Source: Ambrosia x helenae
Lineage: Eukaryota; Streptophyta; Magnoliopsida; Asterales; Asteraceae
Length of the DNA stretch: 64,000 bases
Assembly: GCA_030844895.1 (NCBI GenBank)
Contig: CM061231.1
Location: 8,951,618 to 9,015,617, forward strand
Reading direction: 5' to 3'
Part shown: positions 44,103 through 55,352 of the stretch, one piece after another
Position numbering within the stretch: position 1 is the first letter of the stretch
How the letters are laid out: each line of letters starts with the position of its first letter
Program-made: the position numbers and the translations under genes
The notes under the pieces: generated by a model
Seen by the model: the letters and a program-made list of their open reading frames with translations, nothing else
Databases searched by the model: none
What the model was told of the DNA's origin: nothing

Positions 44103-46232
44103 TTACATCAAGATAACGGGTAGGCGGGCAACAAGCTGCGCCGCCACCCCTTTCTGAATAGCAAATCCTAATCTACTAAAGACGTAACCATGCCCACCCG
44201 GCGCCGAGACACTACTTTGAATAACCCGCTGAACCCTTGTCAGGAAACGGATAGCCTCCGGCGCCAATGAGCCAAAGGTATCAAAAGCCAAGGGTACAAA
44301 AACGTGTTGGTTCTCCTCGCAGGCTTTAGCATGTTTTTCTACCTTCTTTGCCTCTGCTTTCCGGACCGCTTGCCCTACTACAAAACCACTATCCCTCAAC
44401 CCAACTAGGGGAGATACACCCGTCAGGTCAACACAAGCATGCTTCCCCCAGGCCCACCCAAAAACCAAGAGATCTGCTGGTCGTAGGGTGGATCTCCCTT
44501 CTGCTGGATCCGAGAGGAAGTTCACAGGGGCCTCCTTCTTAGCTGAGATCCCAGCCCGTCTTAAAATGTCCCACAAAATGTCTCGAACCCAGTCATGCCG
44601 ATATTTGAAACCGGGTAAGTCCTTACAATGAACCGCATGTTCCCCGTATTCATCCAGGCAAGCCTTACGGCAAATCGGACAGATTTCATCCTCTTGGTAC
44701 ATTGGGATCATCAGACGATATTTAAGAATGGCTCTGTATTCAATAGCGGACATGCTTTGGCCTAGACCATCGATCGGGATAACAGTCAGGAAATCTTGAG
44801 CGTGGGGGCTTTGCAAGCATTCAATAACTGCTCTCTGACGGGGGGACAGACCAAAAACTTCACCCAGGCTCTGAGCGATTTTGCCATAAAGGGCATTCGC
44901 CAAAGTTTTTTGAGGCTTTGGGGGGGCGGTGTCCTTGTTAGAAAAACCGCCAATATCAAAACCTGGGAGATAGTCATTTAGCGTTTCGAGGGCCTGCACG
45001 TAGTCTAAGTCTGCGCCGACAACCCCGCTATTTCGTAGGATGTGGTCTTGAAGGTTCCAGGACTGAGCTCGCGACGCCACAAACGCATACATGCCGACAT
45101 CCTTCGCAGAGAGGAGCCCTAATCCTCCCATACGCATCGGCAAAGACGCCATCCGCCACTGTAGGTCACCGAAGAAAGGCCCCCCAGATACCACTATGTC
45201 TTCAATGGCTTCCCTTAGACCCTTGTCAAAACATGACACTGCTTCATCCATCATGGGGGGTTGGCAGGTCCGTAATCCAAAAAGCAACTTAGCAACCCCC
45301 ATACAGGACCTGAGCAACAGGAGTTCACTCTGGGGATCCCTAAGGCAAGGCAAGAGTTTCATAAGTTCAACCGCGCGCGATGCCCTTCGCCTTGCCAATT
45401 CGTGGATAAAATAAGAGTCACGGCTGACGGCCCCTCCAAGGAGCTTCACCCCATTTGCTGGCCTACCAATCCCACTGGGAAAAAGCCCGTCTCGAAGTTT
45501 CACCCCATTACAAGACGGCCAGAAAACCTCTGTTTTCTTAATATTAAGCTGAAGCCCCAAGGATGGCCCCTCCAGACGGATAATGTCTAAGGCTTTAGCA
45601 ACTTCGGTGGCCTCACCAATAATCGTCCCATCGTCCAAGTACCACGCATGAAATGGGAGTTTACAATTTTCTTGTACCCGGAGAACCATAGGGTGTAAAG
45701 CAAGGGCGAAAAGGAGGGGACCTAAAGGGTCCCCCTGCTGAACCCCTGTAGTAGCCCCTATACAATCATTGCCAACATACAGCCTAGCTGGCTGGGCATA
45801 TAAGAACTGGACCCATGAATAGATAGACGGGCAATGTTGATGGACCTCTCGAAGAAGGGCAGTGCGGTCGATCATATTAAACGCGTTCGAAAAATCCACC
45901 GTGAGCATAGCCAAAGACCCGTCCGAATGGAAGGAGCTTAAGAACCTGTTCGCGCTGTGAAGCACCGCCTCCGCCCCATTGGGAGTTCCCACCCCAAATT
46001 GATAGTCCCCAAGGTACTTAGCCATTTCCTTCCCAACCTTCCTCATAGCCACTTTAGAAACTAATCTGCGCCAAATGGCCCCTACTGCAATGGGCCGAAT
46101 CCCGTTATCAGGTTTCAGTAAAGGGGTAAGGGGGGCCGAAGAAATGAATTCAGCTAGAACCCTTGGGCACAAACCCCCTAGCCAAAGGTTGACGACTTCA
46201 GTAATAGCCGAGAGCAACCCCGCGGACGTCAC
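44103..46232 (-). pseudogene. LINE reverse transcriptase and restriction-like endonuclease, main part (709 codons)
   Basis: The RT domain runs from PLLKPDNGIRPIAVG through DFSNAFNMIDR, GVQQGDPLGPLLFALAL and the catalytic YLDD (residues 198-201 of this frame) to the thumb. A zinc motif CPICRKACLDEYGEHAVHC lies at about 518-536, in the CX2C..H..C style of R2 elements. The following block RPADLLV (from 584), CVDLTGVSP, then AEAKKVEKHAKAC and FVPLAFDTFGSLAPEA matches the order of a PD-(D/E)xK restriction-like endonuclease. No APE endonuclease is visible upstream. The stop is TAA or equivalent at 44103-44105. The left part of the same protein lies in other frames upstream (46229-47350). Confidence 0.8.
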
Positions 46233-47350
46233 TGACCCTTCTCCGTAAGGGCATCTAACAAATGTTGGGCCCTCAGACCGTCCCTCCCACAGGAGGTCCC
46301 TTTAGGGAAAGATCGGAGACATCCAAGCACACAATCCATATCCACAATAAGGGCAGGCATGACATCAGAGTTGGCGGGCAAGGACGGAGGAGGCATCACC
46401 GGATGTTTGTCAATAAGGGCTCTCATGGTAGATTCCCCGAAAGGGCAACCCCACTGGAACACAAGACCTTGACAGCAGCTGTGAAGTGACCGTCCCTAAC
46501 TTTTCTAAGGCATTGTTTGACATTGGGGCTCTCTTCAGACGACTTAATCCCCCTTGCATCCTGGGTAAAGAGAACACCTTCCCCCGCATTATCAAAAAGG
46601 GAAGAAACCAAATCAGCAAACCCAGAACCGTCTTTCCATATGGAAAGCGCTTGCAGGATGCTACTACACTGCAAGGATTTCCTATTCCCAGACCTCCGCT
46701 CCTGCCTATTGGACGGTTTGACCACCCGCAGGGTACACCTCGGCAATAAAAGCAATTTGACCCAACTTTCTACAGACCCTGGAGAGGCCACCACCTTTCG
46801 TAAGGCACCTGTCAAAGCTTGGGCGAACGCCAATCGACAACTAAGGGGAATGCTCTTGACAGTTTGAATGGGCAGAGAGAAAACCTTTTCTAGGAGGGAT
46901 AAGTCCCCGACAACCCCTCCTGAAGGACCCGGTTCCAAATCAACAGTCGCACGACGAGGTTTCTGAATCCCCACAATGAAATCTTCCACCTCCCCTGTAT
47001 TAACAGAGAAGGAGAAGACATCATCAGCGCCATGATTACACCTTTTGCTAAGAGCATGCATCACCATGCACCTCCCACATAGCCATTTGGCCCCATCTTG
47101 AAGGGCGCCCCCAACATCCATAAAAAGGTCCAAATCCTGAGATATGGCATCTCGTAATGACTCCTTCCGTTTTTCTGTCTTGAAATGCAAACTTTGCATG
47201 TGCTCGAGAAGGCGGAAAAACCCCCGAAGACCCCGGTTTACCATCTTTACACTCATGGAAATGCTTGAAGGGGCATGCTCTAAGCCCACTGCTTGAGCCA
47301 GGGCCCGAACCGTGTAGCTTACCAATCGGGTCCCTTTTTCTAGGAGCCAT
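46229..47350 (-). pseudogene. LINE protein N-terminal part, three frames
   Basis: Three consecutive frames read as one decayed protein: MAPRKRDPIGKLHGSGPG with a zinc-like ACPFKHFHECKDG (47350 to about 47245); then GFFRLLEHMQSLHFKTEKRK, a CGRCMVMHALSKRCNH cluster, and LSCRLAFAQALTGALRKVV (to about 46443); then FGESTMRAL, PPPSLPAN and FPKGTSCGRDGLRAQHLLD (to about 46231), which leads into the RT domain. Frames change near 47245, 46443 and 46231. The N-terminal zinc fingers would bind nucleic acid in R2-type elements; that role is inferred. Confidence 0.65.
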
Positions 47351-47540
47351 AAACACATCCAAATCAACCCAAAATAAAAGGCAAGCAATACCCAAAGGAC
47401 CCCAACTCGAGGCGAGGTGGGGCAATAAAACGAAGAAAACAAGGACTTAAAAACTCCAGGCAGGAAAAGTAGAGGGGGAGCAACCAACAGTTGCTCACCT
47501 CCTACCCGTTAACCACAACACACCTATTTTATACCATTAT

Positions 47541-47550
47541 TATTATTATA

Positions 47551-47591
<41 letters not shown>
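47541..47591. repeat. (ATT)n microsatellite
   Basis: Long ATT run with one TAA interruption, just outside the 5' end of the LINE. Confidence 0.95.
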
Positions 47592-47592
<1 letters not shown>

Positions 47593-47769
47593 AAAGGATA
47601 GAAAATCTAACTAGGAACTTTGGAGATAAGCTGAAAAAAGTTGTCAAATCATTTTACAAACACACACAGCGAAAATTAAATTTAAGGTCCTCTTCTCCGT
47701 CTCCTACCCCCACCGGCCAGTAAGATCAGTAACTTGGGTTTGTGTTATACCTCCAACGAGACAAGCGAT

Positions 47770-48225
47770 TAGGTGGGAGAGAGGGCGAGTAGGTGGGGAC
47801 TAGGGAGAGAGTGCGAGTAGGTGGGGGCGAGTAGGTTGGATGAGGAAGGGCGAGTGGGTTAGGCAGAGAGGGCGAGTGGGTTTGGGGGCGATTAGGAAAG
47901 TTTTGAAACCTGACCGTTGGTGGTGTACGGTTTGTCAGGGAGTTCCGAAGAAGGTTTCAGGTTTGGTAATGGTGGCAATAGGCGATGCTTGGGTTCCTGT
48001 GGAAGTTTAGGTGGCTCGTGGTGGGTTACGGTGAGTCGGGTTACAGGTCGGACGATTGGTCAGGGAAGCCGGGAGTTGGACGGAGAAGGAAGGAGGGAGC
48101 TCGGGAGTTGGACGGAGAAGGAAGGAAGGAAGGAGACGATGAAGGAGACGGAGAAGGTCGGGAGTTGGACGGAGAAGGAAGGAAAGGGCCGAGTTGGACG
48201 GAGAAGGAAGGAAAGGGCCGATTGA
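47770..48225 (+). repeat. Two purine-rich minisatellites
   Basis: 47770-47890 repeats GAGGGCGAGTAGGTGGG-like units. 48069-48225 repeats GAGTTGGACGGAGAAGGAAG-like units of about 26-32 bases, four to five copies. Open frames here are products of the repeat, not genes. Confidence 0.8.
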
Positions 48226-48229
48226 TACC

Positions 48230-49029
48230 AATTACCAGTCTTACATATATTATATGAGTAGGGTACATAAGAATTGGTTGAGTTTGATGGAATTAAAATG
48301 GAATTAAACAGGTTTACTTTTAAGTCGTTTGCGATATTGTATCCTTGACTATGGAACTCGTTCGCCATCGTACATGGAAATGCTACCTTATAGTCAACCA
48401 TAGAACCTAAGGATTTCCAGTTTCAATACATGTGAGTTGAACAAAAAAACGTTACAAACCATTGTTTTGATACGGAGATTGTGGCCATAACTTCCTGCCA
48501 TGGATAGGTTCAACTTTGTGCATTTAAACCTTCTTCCATGTACCCCAATAGTAGAAAGGATCAACCCAAGATTCTGGAACACCATTTGCATGACGGTTAA
48601 CTCGATTGACCAAATAACCCTCGGCGTGCCATTCACTTGCGTTTTTTTATCGATAAAAACTAACCAAGTTATGCCCTTGGACCTCGAGTGTGATAAAATG
48701 CAAAGCATGAGGACTTGGTGCAAGAAAAAAAATATTAAACGACCAAGGACAAAATTTGGATGAAAGCACATCGACCATTTATGTAATTTACTCAAAGCTT
48801 AATTAGGCTTAATTAGTTTGTTTTTTATTTTCAAGATAAATAGGACCCAAAACGAACAAACGAAGCGATTATGGACAAAAACCTGAAGATCCTCATGATG
48901 TATCCGAAGATATTTCTAGCGGAATACATCTTTGAAAGGTTCACCACCAAAAGTATCCAATTGTCGAATAGTTTCCCTGCCGAGTCTGTTTACAATTGGG
49001 ACTTAATCTGACCATGTAGAGGGTTTCCT
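48230..49029. other. Unidentified region left of the F2KP fragment
   Basis: A minus-strand frame of 133 codons (48394-48795) has no family I recognise and atypical composition; I do not call it a gene. The part from 48890 may be decayed tail of the F2KP fragment. Confidence 0.4.
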
Positions 49030-50031
49030 TGCTTTTCTTTCAATGGCCTATCAGCAAAATAGGCATATAAAGCTCTTAGAACAGCCTGCAATGCACAAAT
49101 CCATTAAACCCATGTTTGCATTGCACAAATCTTTCAATGGATGAGTTGGGTAACAGGTAATTTACATATGGTTTGGGTCACGCCCACCAAAAATAGTGTT
49201 CATTTGTTTTAAAAATGTTAATAATAAACTAATGCCCTAAATATTATTCAAAAGTTATATTGATACATAAACATGTATTAAAATACACTTTACAAACACG
49301 TTTAACCCGTCTTATTTTTAGTTTTTTTACCCATTTGTGGAGGTAAAATTTTGTGGTTGCCTTGTCTTACCTGGTGAGATACGACTACAACAGGCGCGCG
49401 TTGTCGTTCTAACTCAATAATAACCGGCTCCAACCTGTTATATACACAACTGCAAACTTTTGGCGTTGCTTAAAATACCAAAACTTTAATTATTTACTTT
49501 CTATATTTTCAACAGAGATTTTTCCTTGTATTTGAATTCAGTACCTTTGTATCACATCGAGATACGACTCTCCACGAGGATATCGATACCTGAGTTTGTC
49601 TTTCTTCCTTAACCTTTAAAAAAAAGACCATTGAATGGAAAGGTATAAAAAAAATTGAATATTTCATATTTAACATACTCGTATTCTTCAGGCATGTTCT
49701 TCTTTATTTTTTCATACGTCATACCGTCACATACACCAGCATTTTATCTCATCAAGTGCACGCCATTGTATCTATAACGTAAAGAAAGTACACAAAATTT
49801 ACAAATGATAAGTGATCAAAGAAGCAATTTATGTGACATGTAAAACTAACCTTGGGAAATCCAGCAATTTGATTTGCAGTCAAAATTGTTCGTTGCAATG
49901 TGCTTATCCAAATCTAGGTGCATAAATAAAAAAAACAATATAAAACATTGCAAACTTTGTGCAACAAACAAAGAAAATGCAAATAGTAAAATAAGTAATA
50001 GTTCTTACAGAAGCATTTTTTTGAAGACAAG
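49030..50031 (-). pseudogene. Fragment of a 6-phosphofructo-2-kinase/fructose-2,6-bisphosphatase gene (F2KP), exons and introns
   Basis: Six exon pieces from the bisphosphatase half lie in gene order on the minus strand: QKNAS (from 50011), TLQRTILTANQIAGFPK (49851-49913), a piece with RALDEI and EEY (49679-49771), LRYRYPRGESYLDVIQR (49545-49613), IELERQRAPVVVVSHQ (49371-49434), and AVLRALYAYFADRPLK (to 49085). The introns keep GT and AG borders, so DNA, not mRNA, was copied. One extra A after RALDEI shifts the frame. The kinase half and true C-terminus are missing. The family enzyme controls cytosolic fructose-2,6-bisphosphate and so sucrose synthesis; this copy cannot. Its right flank is a Helitron end, suggesting capture. 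Confidence 0.85.
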
Positions 50032-50139
50032 ATAGTTCATGTAGGCCTTCAATTAAATGTTATAAGAGGAGGACTTGAATTTCACAATCAATCTCATTCA
50101 ATTTGATCCTTAGGGTTACGGAACTTCAAGGAACAAGAG

Positions 50140-50393
50140 GTTAATGATATTTATGAAGGAAAAAGGCAAACGATTGAAGGGTATGGATGGAAGGAGGGTA
50201 GTATTGTAAAAGTCTTTTGATATTGTAAAGGAGGAGGTGGATGAAATGCCTATATTACCCTCTTAAGTGTCTTAATTGTCCCAATTATGCCCATAATACC
50301 CTTAAATTTCTTGCTTAAATATGTTGTACATGTTGCTTGTTAAGTTGTACGAAAATGCAAATTACCTTGTTGTACATCACTCCTCCTTTATAA

Positions 50394-50405
<12 letters not shown>
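50140..50405 (-). mobile_element. Helitron 5'-end region next to the F2KP fragment
   Basis: About 230 bases align at roughly 80% with 54390-54640, the 5' end of the TIP41-bearing Helitron (shared GTAGTATTGTAAAA, GTGTCTTAATTGTC, CTTAAATTTCTTGCTTAA and TAAGTTGTACG). The terminal bases have decayed into a TG/TA repeat. The opposite (3') end of this Helitron was not found. Confidence 0.65.
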
Positions 50406-50427
<22 letters not shown>

Positions 50428-50440
50428 GTGTAAATATATA

Positions 50441-50830
50441 GAGAAAACCCATTTTAGAGTGAAAACTGTGGAAACTCTAACTTCCCGATGTTTTTTTTTT
50501 ATGAAAATTTTAGGGCATGTAATATACATGATTCTAAGCATTTTGAGCCAAAAAAACCAAAAAAAACGCCGAGCGGTTTTTTTTTAAAAAAAAAAAAAAA
50601 CCGTTTCTGGGTAACACATGTTACAGAAATAACATGTGTAATTTTCGTGTAACATGTGTTACCCGAAAACTTTATTTTTTTAAAAAAAAAAAAAAACGCT
50701 CGGCGCTTTTTTGGTTTTTTTGGCTCAAAATGCTTAGAATTATGTATACTACATGCCCTAAAATTTTCAGGCCCTAAAAAGTTTGGGAAGTTAGAGTTTC
50801 CACGGTTTTCACTCTAAGAGTGGGTTTTCA
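50441..50830. mobile_element. Foldback MITE with long inverted arms, about 390 bp
   Basis: The arms GAGAAAACCCATTTTAGAGT onward (50441-50486) and their inverted partner (50786-50830) share GTGGAAACTCTAACTTCCC. The centre has nested palindromes of TAACACATGTTAC type and paired A and T runs. It sits within TA repeats, so its target duplication cannot be read. Confidence 0.75.
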
Positions 50831-50841
50831 TAATATCCTTC

Positions 50842-50844
<3 letters not shown>

Positions 50845-50904
<60 letters not shown>
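50845..50904. repeat. (TA)n microsatellite
   Basis: About thirty TA units between the foldback MITE and the next Helitron. A shorter TA run lies at 50404-50428. Confidence 0.95.
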
Positions 50905-50907
<3 letters not shown>

Positions 50908-51257
50908 GGGAAGCTCGCGCGATGCCGCGGGTACTTATATTTTTTTCGCACGTTGCGCAATGGGTTTCACGTAATTAGTTTCAAAAACAATTTGCTAATA
51001 ATTAAAGAAAATCGAGTATAAACAATAGAGTTGACATAAAAGTTACAATATAAGAGACGGTAGATGACATTATGCATACGTAAATCATTACAAAATTGCA
51101 CAACATTTTTTTGGTTCCTACCGTTATTAATTAGTAAAAATAACTGAGTAAGAGGCCTTGTTCGAAATGAGAAAGCAACTCCAGTTTATCTCTTCATCAA
51201 ACTGAGCTTTGTTTGCCATTTCACATTCTTTCGAGGACCCGTCATCATCCACTACTT

Positions 51258-51617
51258 CTACTTCCTCATAAAAAGAAGAATGTGGCAACCACATGAGCCC
51301 ATTAGTTTATATTGAAACCACTTTGACTGGTTACCAAATCGTAATGTACAAAATTTTAATAAGGGCTTACCATACACTTCAGCACCACCTTTGAAATAAG
51401 ATTCGCATGTTCCGTGACTGAATTGAAAGGCAAATACCAAGTGTTCGTGATATTCTAACCAACCTTTGGCGTTGGGATCTACATAAACATACATTGTATA
51501 ATGAGACCAAATAGGTTTTTCAAAGTAAAGAAACGATATCATTCTCACCCTCGGAATATCAGATATAAAGTAACTATGTATATTTGTAGCAATTTCATCA
51601 ACGTTTGAACATGGCAA
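51258..51617 (-). other. Unidentified exon-like open frame, 119 codons, in the Helitron
   Basis: Ordinary amino-acid composition, with YVYVDPNAKGWLEYHEHLVF as a coherent stretch. SDIPR is followed by GGTGAGAAT, a possible splice donor, so only the first ~23 residues may be exon. I do not recognise the family. It could be another captured gene piece, or chance. Confidence 0.3.
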
Positions 51618-53218
51618 TGCATGATCCCTTGTGACCTGGATAATTAAATAATCAATCAGATAATAACAATGAGAATTGAGGGGGAAGATATAAAATGATC
51701 ACGAAGAAGCCTTTGAGCCAATGGCAACATGCAAGACTAAGATTAACACATTTGTAATGTATAATTGTTTGGTGCTAAAGAGAAAATGGTAACGACCTTA
51801 CGTTATATACATAGATGACGTGGTTCTTTATCTACTCTTCAATTACCTTGTTTGTGTCTGTTGTCAGCTAACAATTTGTAAATTAGAGATGAAAAGATTG
51901 AAGGACTAAAAACTATTAAATTTCAGATAGAAAAAGAAAATATTAACAACTATTGATCACGATTAACTTATACCTTCATAGCATTAAATAAAAAATGAAG
52001 ATATCCCATTATTTATTCATATTCAAGAAGAATTTACTTCGATCATCTAGTAAAATAAATTAGAATCTAACAAAATGAAAACATTAAGCGATGAATCGAG
52101 TTGTGAGATTATACCTCTCCTCATGCTCGTTAATATTCTTATGACTTACCCCTTGAGTTATGTGGTAATATTGTTGACCGACTTTTGACTGGTTGACGCA
52201 CACCTTGACCAGAACCCGAGCATAGTTCATAGCAGCCCCTAATCGACCCACCAGACCTACCGACATCAAAATACTCCATTGTTCAGTGGTCGGAGTTCAC
52301 TTCTGCCACCGGCAGTCGCCACTACCGATCAAAGCCAGTTCACGCAGCCCCTAACGAAATGAAATCATCATGGTTAAGCATCCATGGTCGGTAACAGGGC
52401 ACGTATAGGTGGAAACGCAACTGAAACTATAAACCTCAGATTAATCGACTTTAGAATAACATGAGTAAATTAATTACCTGAGACGTAGCCACCACCAGAT
52501 AAGTCATCAGCGTTGCCAAGTACCGCCGCAAGATGATGCTTACTCTAACTTGAAATCTCCAGCTTGCTTATATTTTGCCAATGTCCACTCATGGATCCAC
52601 AATGTCAATAAAGTGATCAACTAAATCAAGCTAGCAGTAACCTATCAAATAAGTTTGTCAAAACTCCAATTTAATAATCCAAAACATAAGTAATGTACCT
52701 AAATGGATATTAAAAGAATCAACAAGCATTGTTAGCAACGAAACAGGTTTTCATTGTCAAAAACCTTCCAAAAAAATACATTAACTTACTCGTATGGGTC
52801 CGGATCAAAATCGGGTAACTTCTGGTATAAGCCATGTTAGGTTTACCCACAACACTATTTGTCCAAAGTAGTCTCAAGTTCGTATGATCTGTTGTCATGC
52901 CCATTGTGGTGGCCCAACACTTCACTTGTCTGCCCAATGCAGGAACATGGTTAAGGTACTAACTTCATAAAATACTTACAACATGATCCGAAGTGTTGTG
53001 GGTCATGTATAGAAGGTAACAATAAAGGTAATGATTCTTACTAAATCGCAAATGTATATAGGCACTATGGTCTATTTCTTGGATGGGATCTAATTTTTGA
53101 TCATATAGAAACTTGTATGCCAAATTGCCAACTTACTTTTGAGATGTCACATTTTTTTATCATAGAATACAAACCGAAGGGAAACATTATTACTTTAAAA
53201 TTTACCATCTTAACAACT

Positions 53219-53692
53219 CAAAGGGAGACCTCATTATCATCCAGCACGTCTTTATACAAAATCACGTCATCATAGAAAAGAATAGGCTCTTCTGATGTCA
53301 ATGCAGCCCCGTTAACTTGTTCCTCATAGTTATCCCATTTGAGACAATTGATCCTTCAAAATCTACTCCTCAGCTAGTTTCATTATCAACACAACAACAT
53401 AAAAGAATGAATCATGAAGTGATACAGATAGAGATAGAGATGGATAAACTAACTAAGAATTTACCTCAAGAGTTTCAATGACATAATAAGGTGTGGTGAA
53501 GGTGCAATCATAGTCTAGAATTTGCTGCATAACATATTAAAAGCTCAAAATGAGATAGGAACTTATATATAATAGATTAAACAACATTCAATTATTAACT
53601 GTAACCATATAAAGTTCCACCGGGTAACAGCTCGTTTTTCCAACCAAGTAAAACATTAAAGTGAATTTTGGTTCCATTGCTCATGTGCTAAA
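53219..53692 (-). pseudogene. Fragment of a TIP41-like gene, three exons with introns
   Basis: Exon pieces in gene order on the minus strand: HMSNGTKIHFNVLLGW (about 53692-53624), QILDYDCTFTTPYYVIETLE (53524-53465, with AG and GT borders), and EEPILFYDDVILYKDVLDD preceded by LKWDNYEEQ (about 53338-53219). These match the middle of plant TIP41, a regulator of PP2A phosphatase partner TAP46 in TOR signalling. The N-terminus and the C-terminal half are absent, and the third exon runs into a stop instead of a clean donor. Non-functional; probably captured by the surrounding Helitron. Confidence 0.85.
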
Positions 53693-54652
53693 AAAGTAAG
53701 GAATGGTGATGTAATAGAATTAATACCCCTTTCGATCTCAAAGAACTAAGAAGTAGTACCCTAATGCGTAGGCAGTTCGAACACGTAATAAAGACCGTAT
53801 CAAGAAAGTTACCAACAAAGTTGATCTTCGCCTTTGAAATTATATGTTCTTCGCGATTATCTATTTTGTGAATAATTACTTTATATTGTTAAAACATAAT
53901 ACACAATTTATTCTAATCCAGTTAGCAATAAACAACTAAAACTATTTAAAAACCAACTTTAGCTTCCCACTATTCTTCATAAGTAATTGCATAACCTATC
54001 TTCACTGTGAAATTACATCTTTATTATTGACGTCAATTAGCAACATACCCTGGTAAGATCCCTTAAAATAAGTGTTGTTGGTGCACAAAGTTGAGATGCT
54101 TCTACAGCTTACCCAAATACCCAAAATATATATTTAAATTAACCATATTGGTATGAGTTTTACGGGTGATGTAAGTACTTTACCTTTTACTGAAGCGCGG
54201 CGGTTGTGGTGGTTAGGAACCCTAACGACGGCGAGGGACGTGGTATTGTTGTAGAGCCTGTGATGAATTGTTGACTTCTTAACAGAGGGTGGAGTGGAAA
54301 CTCAAGGGGGATTTGAAGGCCAGACGATTCATTTGTATGTTTTAATTAGAGATTACTATTGCATAGTAACTGTTAGAGAACTGAATGAGGGGAATTGAAG
54401 AGGTTGATTAGTTACATAAGGGTAGGTATGGTAAAAGTGGGTAGTATTGTAAAATTGTATTCAAATTGTAAAGGATGAAGTTGATGAAATGTCTATATTA
54501 CCTTTTTAAGTGTCTTAATTGTCACAACTATTCTCATATTACTCTTAAATTTCTTGCTTAAGGATGTTGTATATGTTGTTTCTTAAGTTGTACGGAAATG
54601 ACAATGACTATGTTAGCCATCGCTCCTCCTTAATAAGATAATATAATATAGA

Positions 54653-55290
54653 TATTATAGATTATAGATTATAAATAAACGATGGGTGCACTTGCCCTCA
54701 CATGAAGTAAAAAGTAATTGCATCCTATCTTGTTTTATAAAACTTGAGCTAGTGTAATAACCGGAAAAAATATATCATTATTTTACATTCTCATTCACAT
54801 CAAGTTTTTGGCACCACGAAACACTAAAATTTTAGGAAAAGTTAAATTTGGCGGTCTCGCTTTTATTTTTTTCCTTATTTTAGCTCGAATTAGAGACACA
54901 GGTCGTGCCTCCTTAACACGATTCGTGTCTCGATGACTAGTAGCAGAATTTAATTCTATTATTTTTCCTCTTTCCTTTTGAATAGCTTACACGTTTATAT
55001 TTCTTTTGTTTTCTTTTCTTAGGAAAGAGCATGATCACCACCCCCCTGCTCGTGACTTAGAATTGTCCCTATTTATCAACAAACACAAGCGGTAACTTTT
55101 GATATAGACTTCGATAAAAGAACAAACTCATGGTTGGGGCTATTTTGCATGATAAACCTTTGGCGGAAGAAAGAACACGTATATATAGACCTTCTTAGGC
55201 CTAGTTTGGATAACTTTTGGGCCACCATCGCAACCTTTGGGGTAAATGCTATTAACTTTGAACTCGTGAAATATATTTAAACTTAAAAAC
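54653..55290. other. Intergenic region
   Basis: No gene recognised. Confidence 0.5.
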
Positions 55291-55294
55291 TAAC

Positions 55295-55352
55295 AAGAAT
55301 TACAAGTGACTGGAAGGTAAGCGGACAACAAGCTGCGCTGCCACCCCTTTTA
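55295..55352 (-). mobile_element. 3'-end scrap of the same LINE family
   Basis: About 57 bases match the last codons and 3' end of the LINE at 44095-44150, sharing ACAACAAGCTGCG and GCCACCCCTTT. It is strongly 5'-truncated, the usual fate of LINE copies. Confidence 0.7.

Larger units (their letters stand above)
44013..47500 (-). mobile_element. Non-LTR retrotransposon (LINE) with restriction-like endonuclease, near full length
   Basis: Minus-strand element: probable start codon near 47350, one long protein interrupted by frameshifts, a 50-base 3' tail region and a 40-base poly(A), seen as T at 44013-44052. No LTRs. The 5' limit is uncertain (about 47500, just left of an ATT repeat), and no clear target duplication was found. 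The C-terminal zinc motif and PD..D..K pattern resemble R2-type elements, not the APE endonuclease of plant L1 elements. Confidence 0.75.
50902..54652 (-). mobile_element. Helitron carrying gene fragments, about 3.75 kb
   Basis: The minus strand begins TCTATATTATATTATCTTAT at 54652 and ends near 50902 with a GC-rich hairpin (CCCGCGGCATCGCGCG) then CTAT, a one-base variant of CTAG. T follows the 5' end, as expected. No Rep/helicase is encoded. It carries TIP41 exons and at least one unidentified exon-like frame on its own strand. Confidence 0.65.

Noticed and set aside
48007..48401. Several overlapping open frames over the purine-rich minisatellite
   Set aside because: Low-complexity products of the repeat in multiple frames with no family resemblance.
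48394..48795. 133-codon minus-strand frame as a gene
   Set aside because: No recognised domain, odd composition, surrounded by repeats, and an opposite-strand frame of similar length exists.
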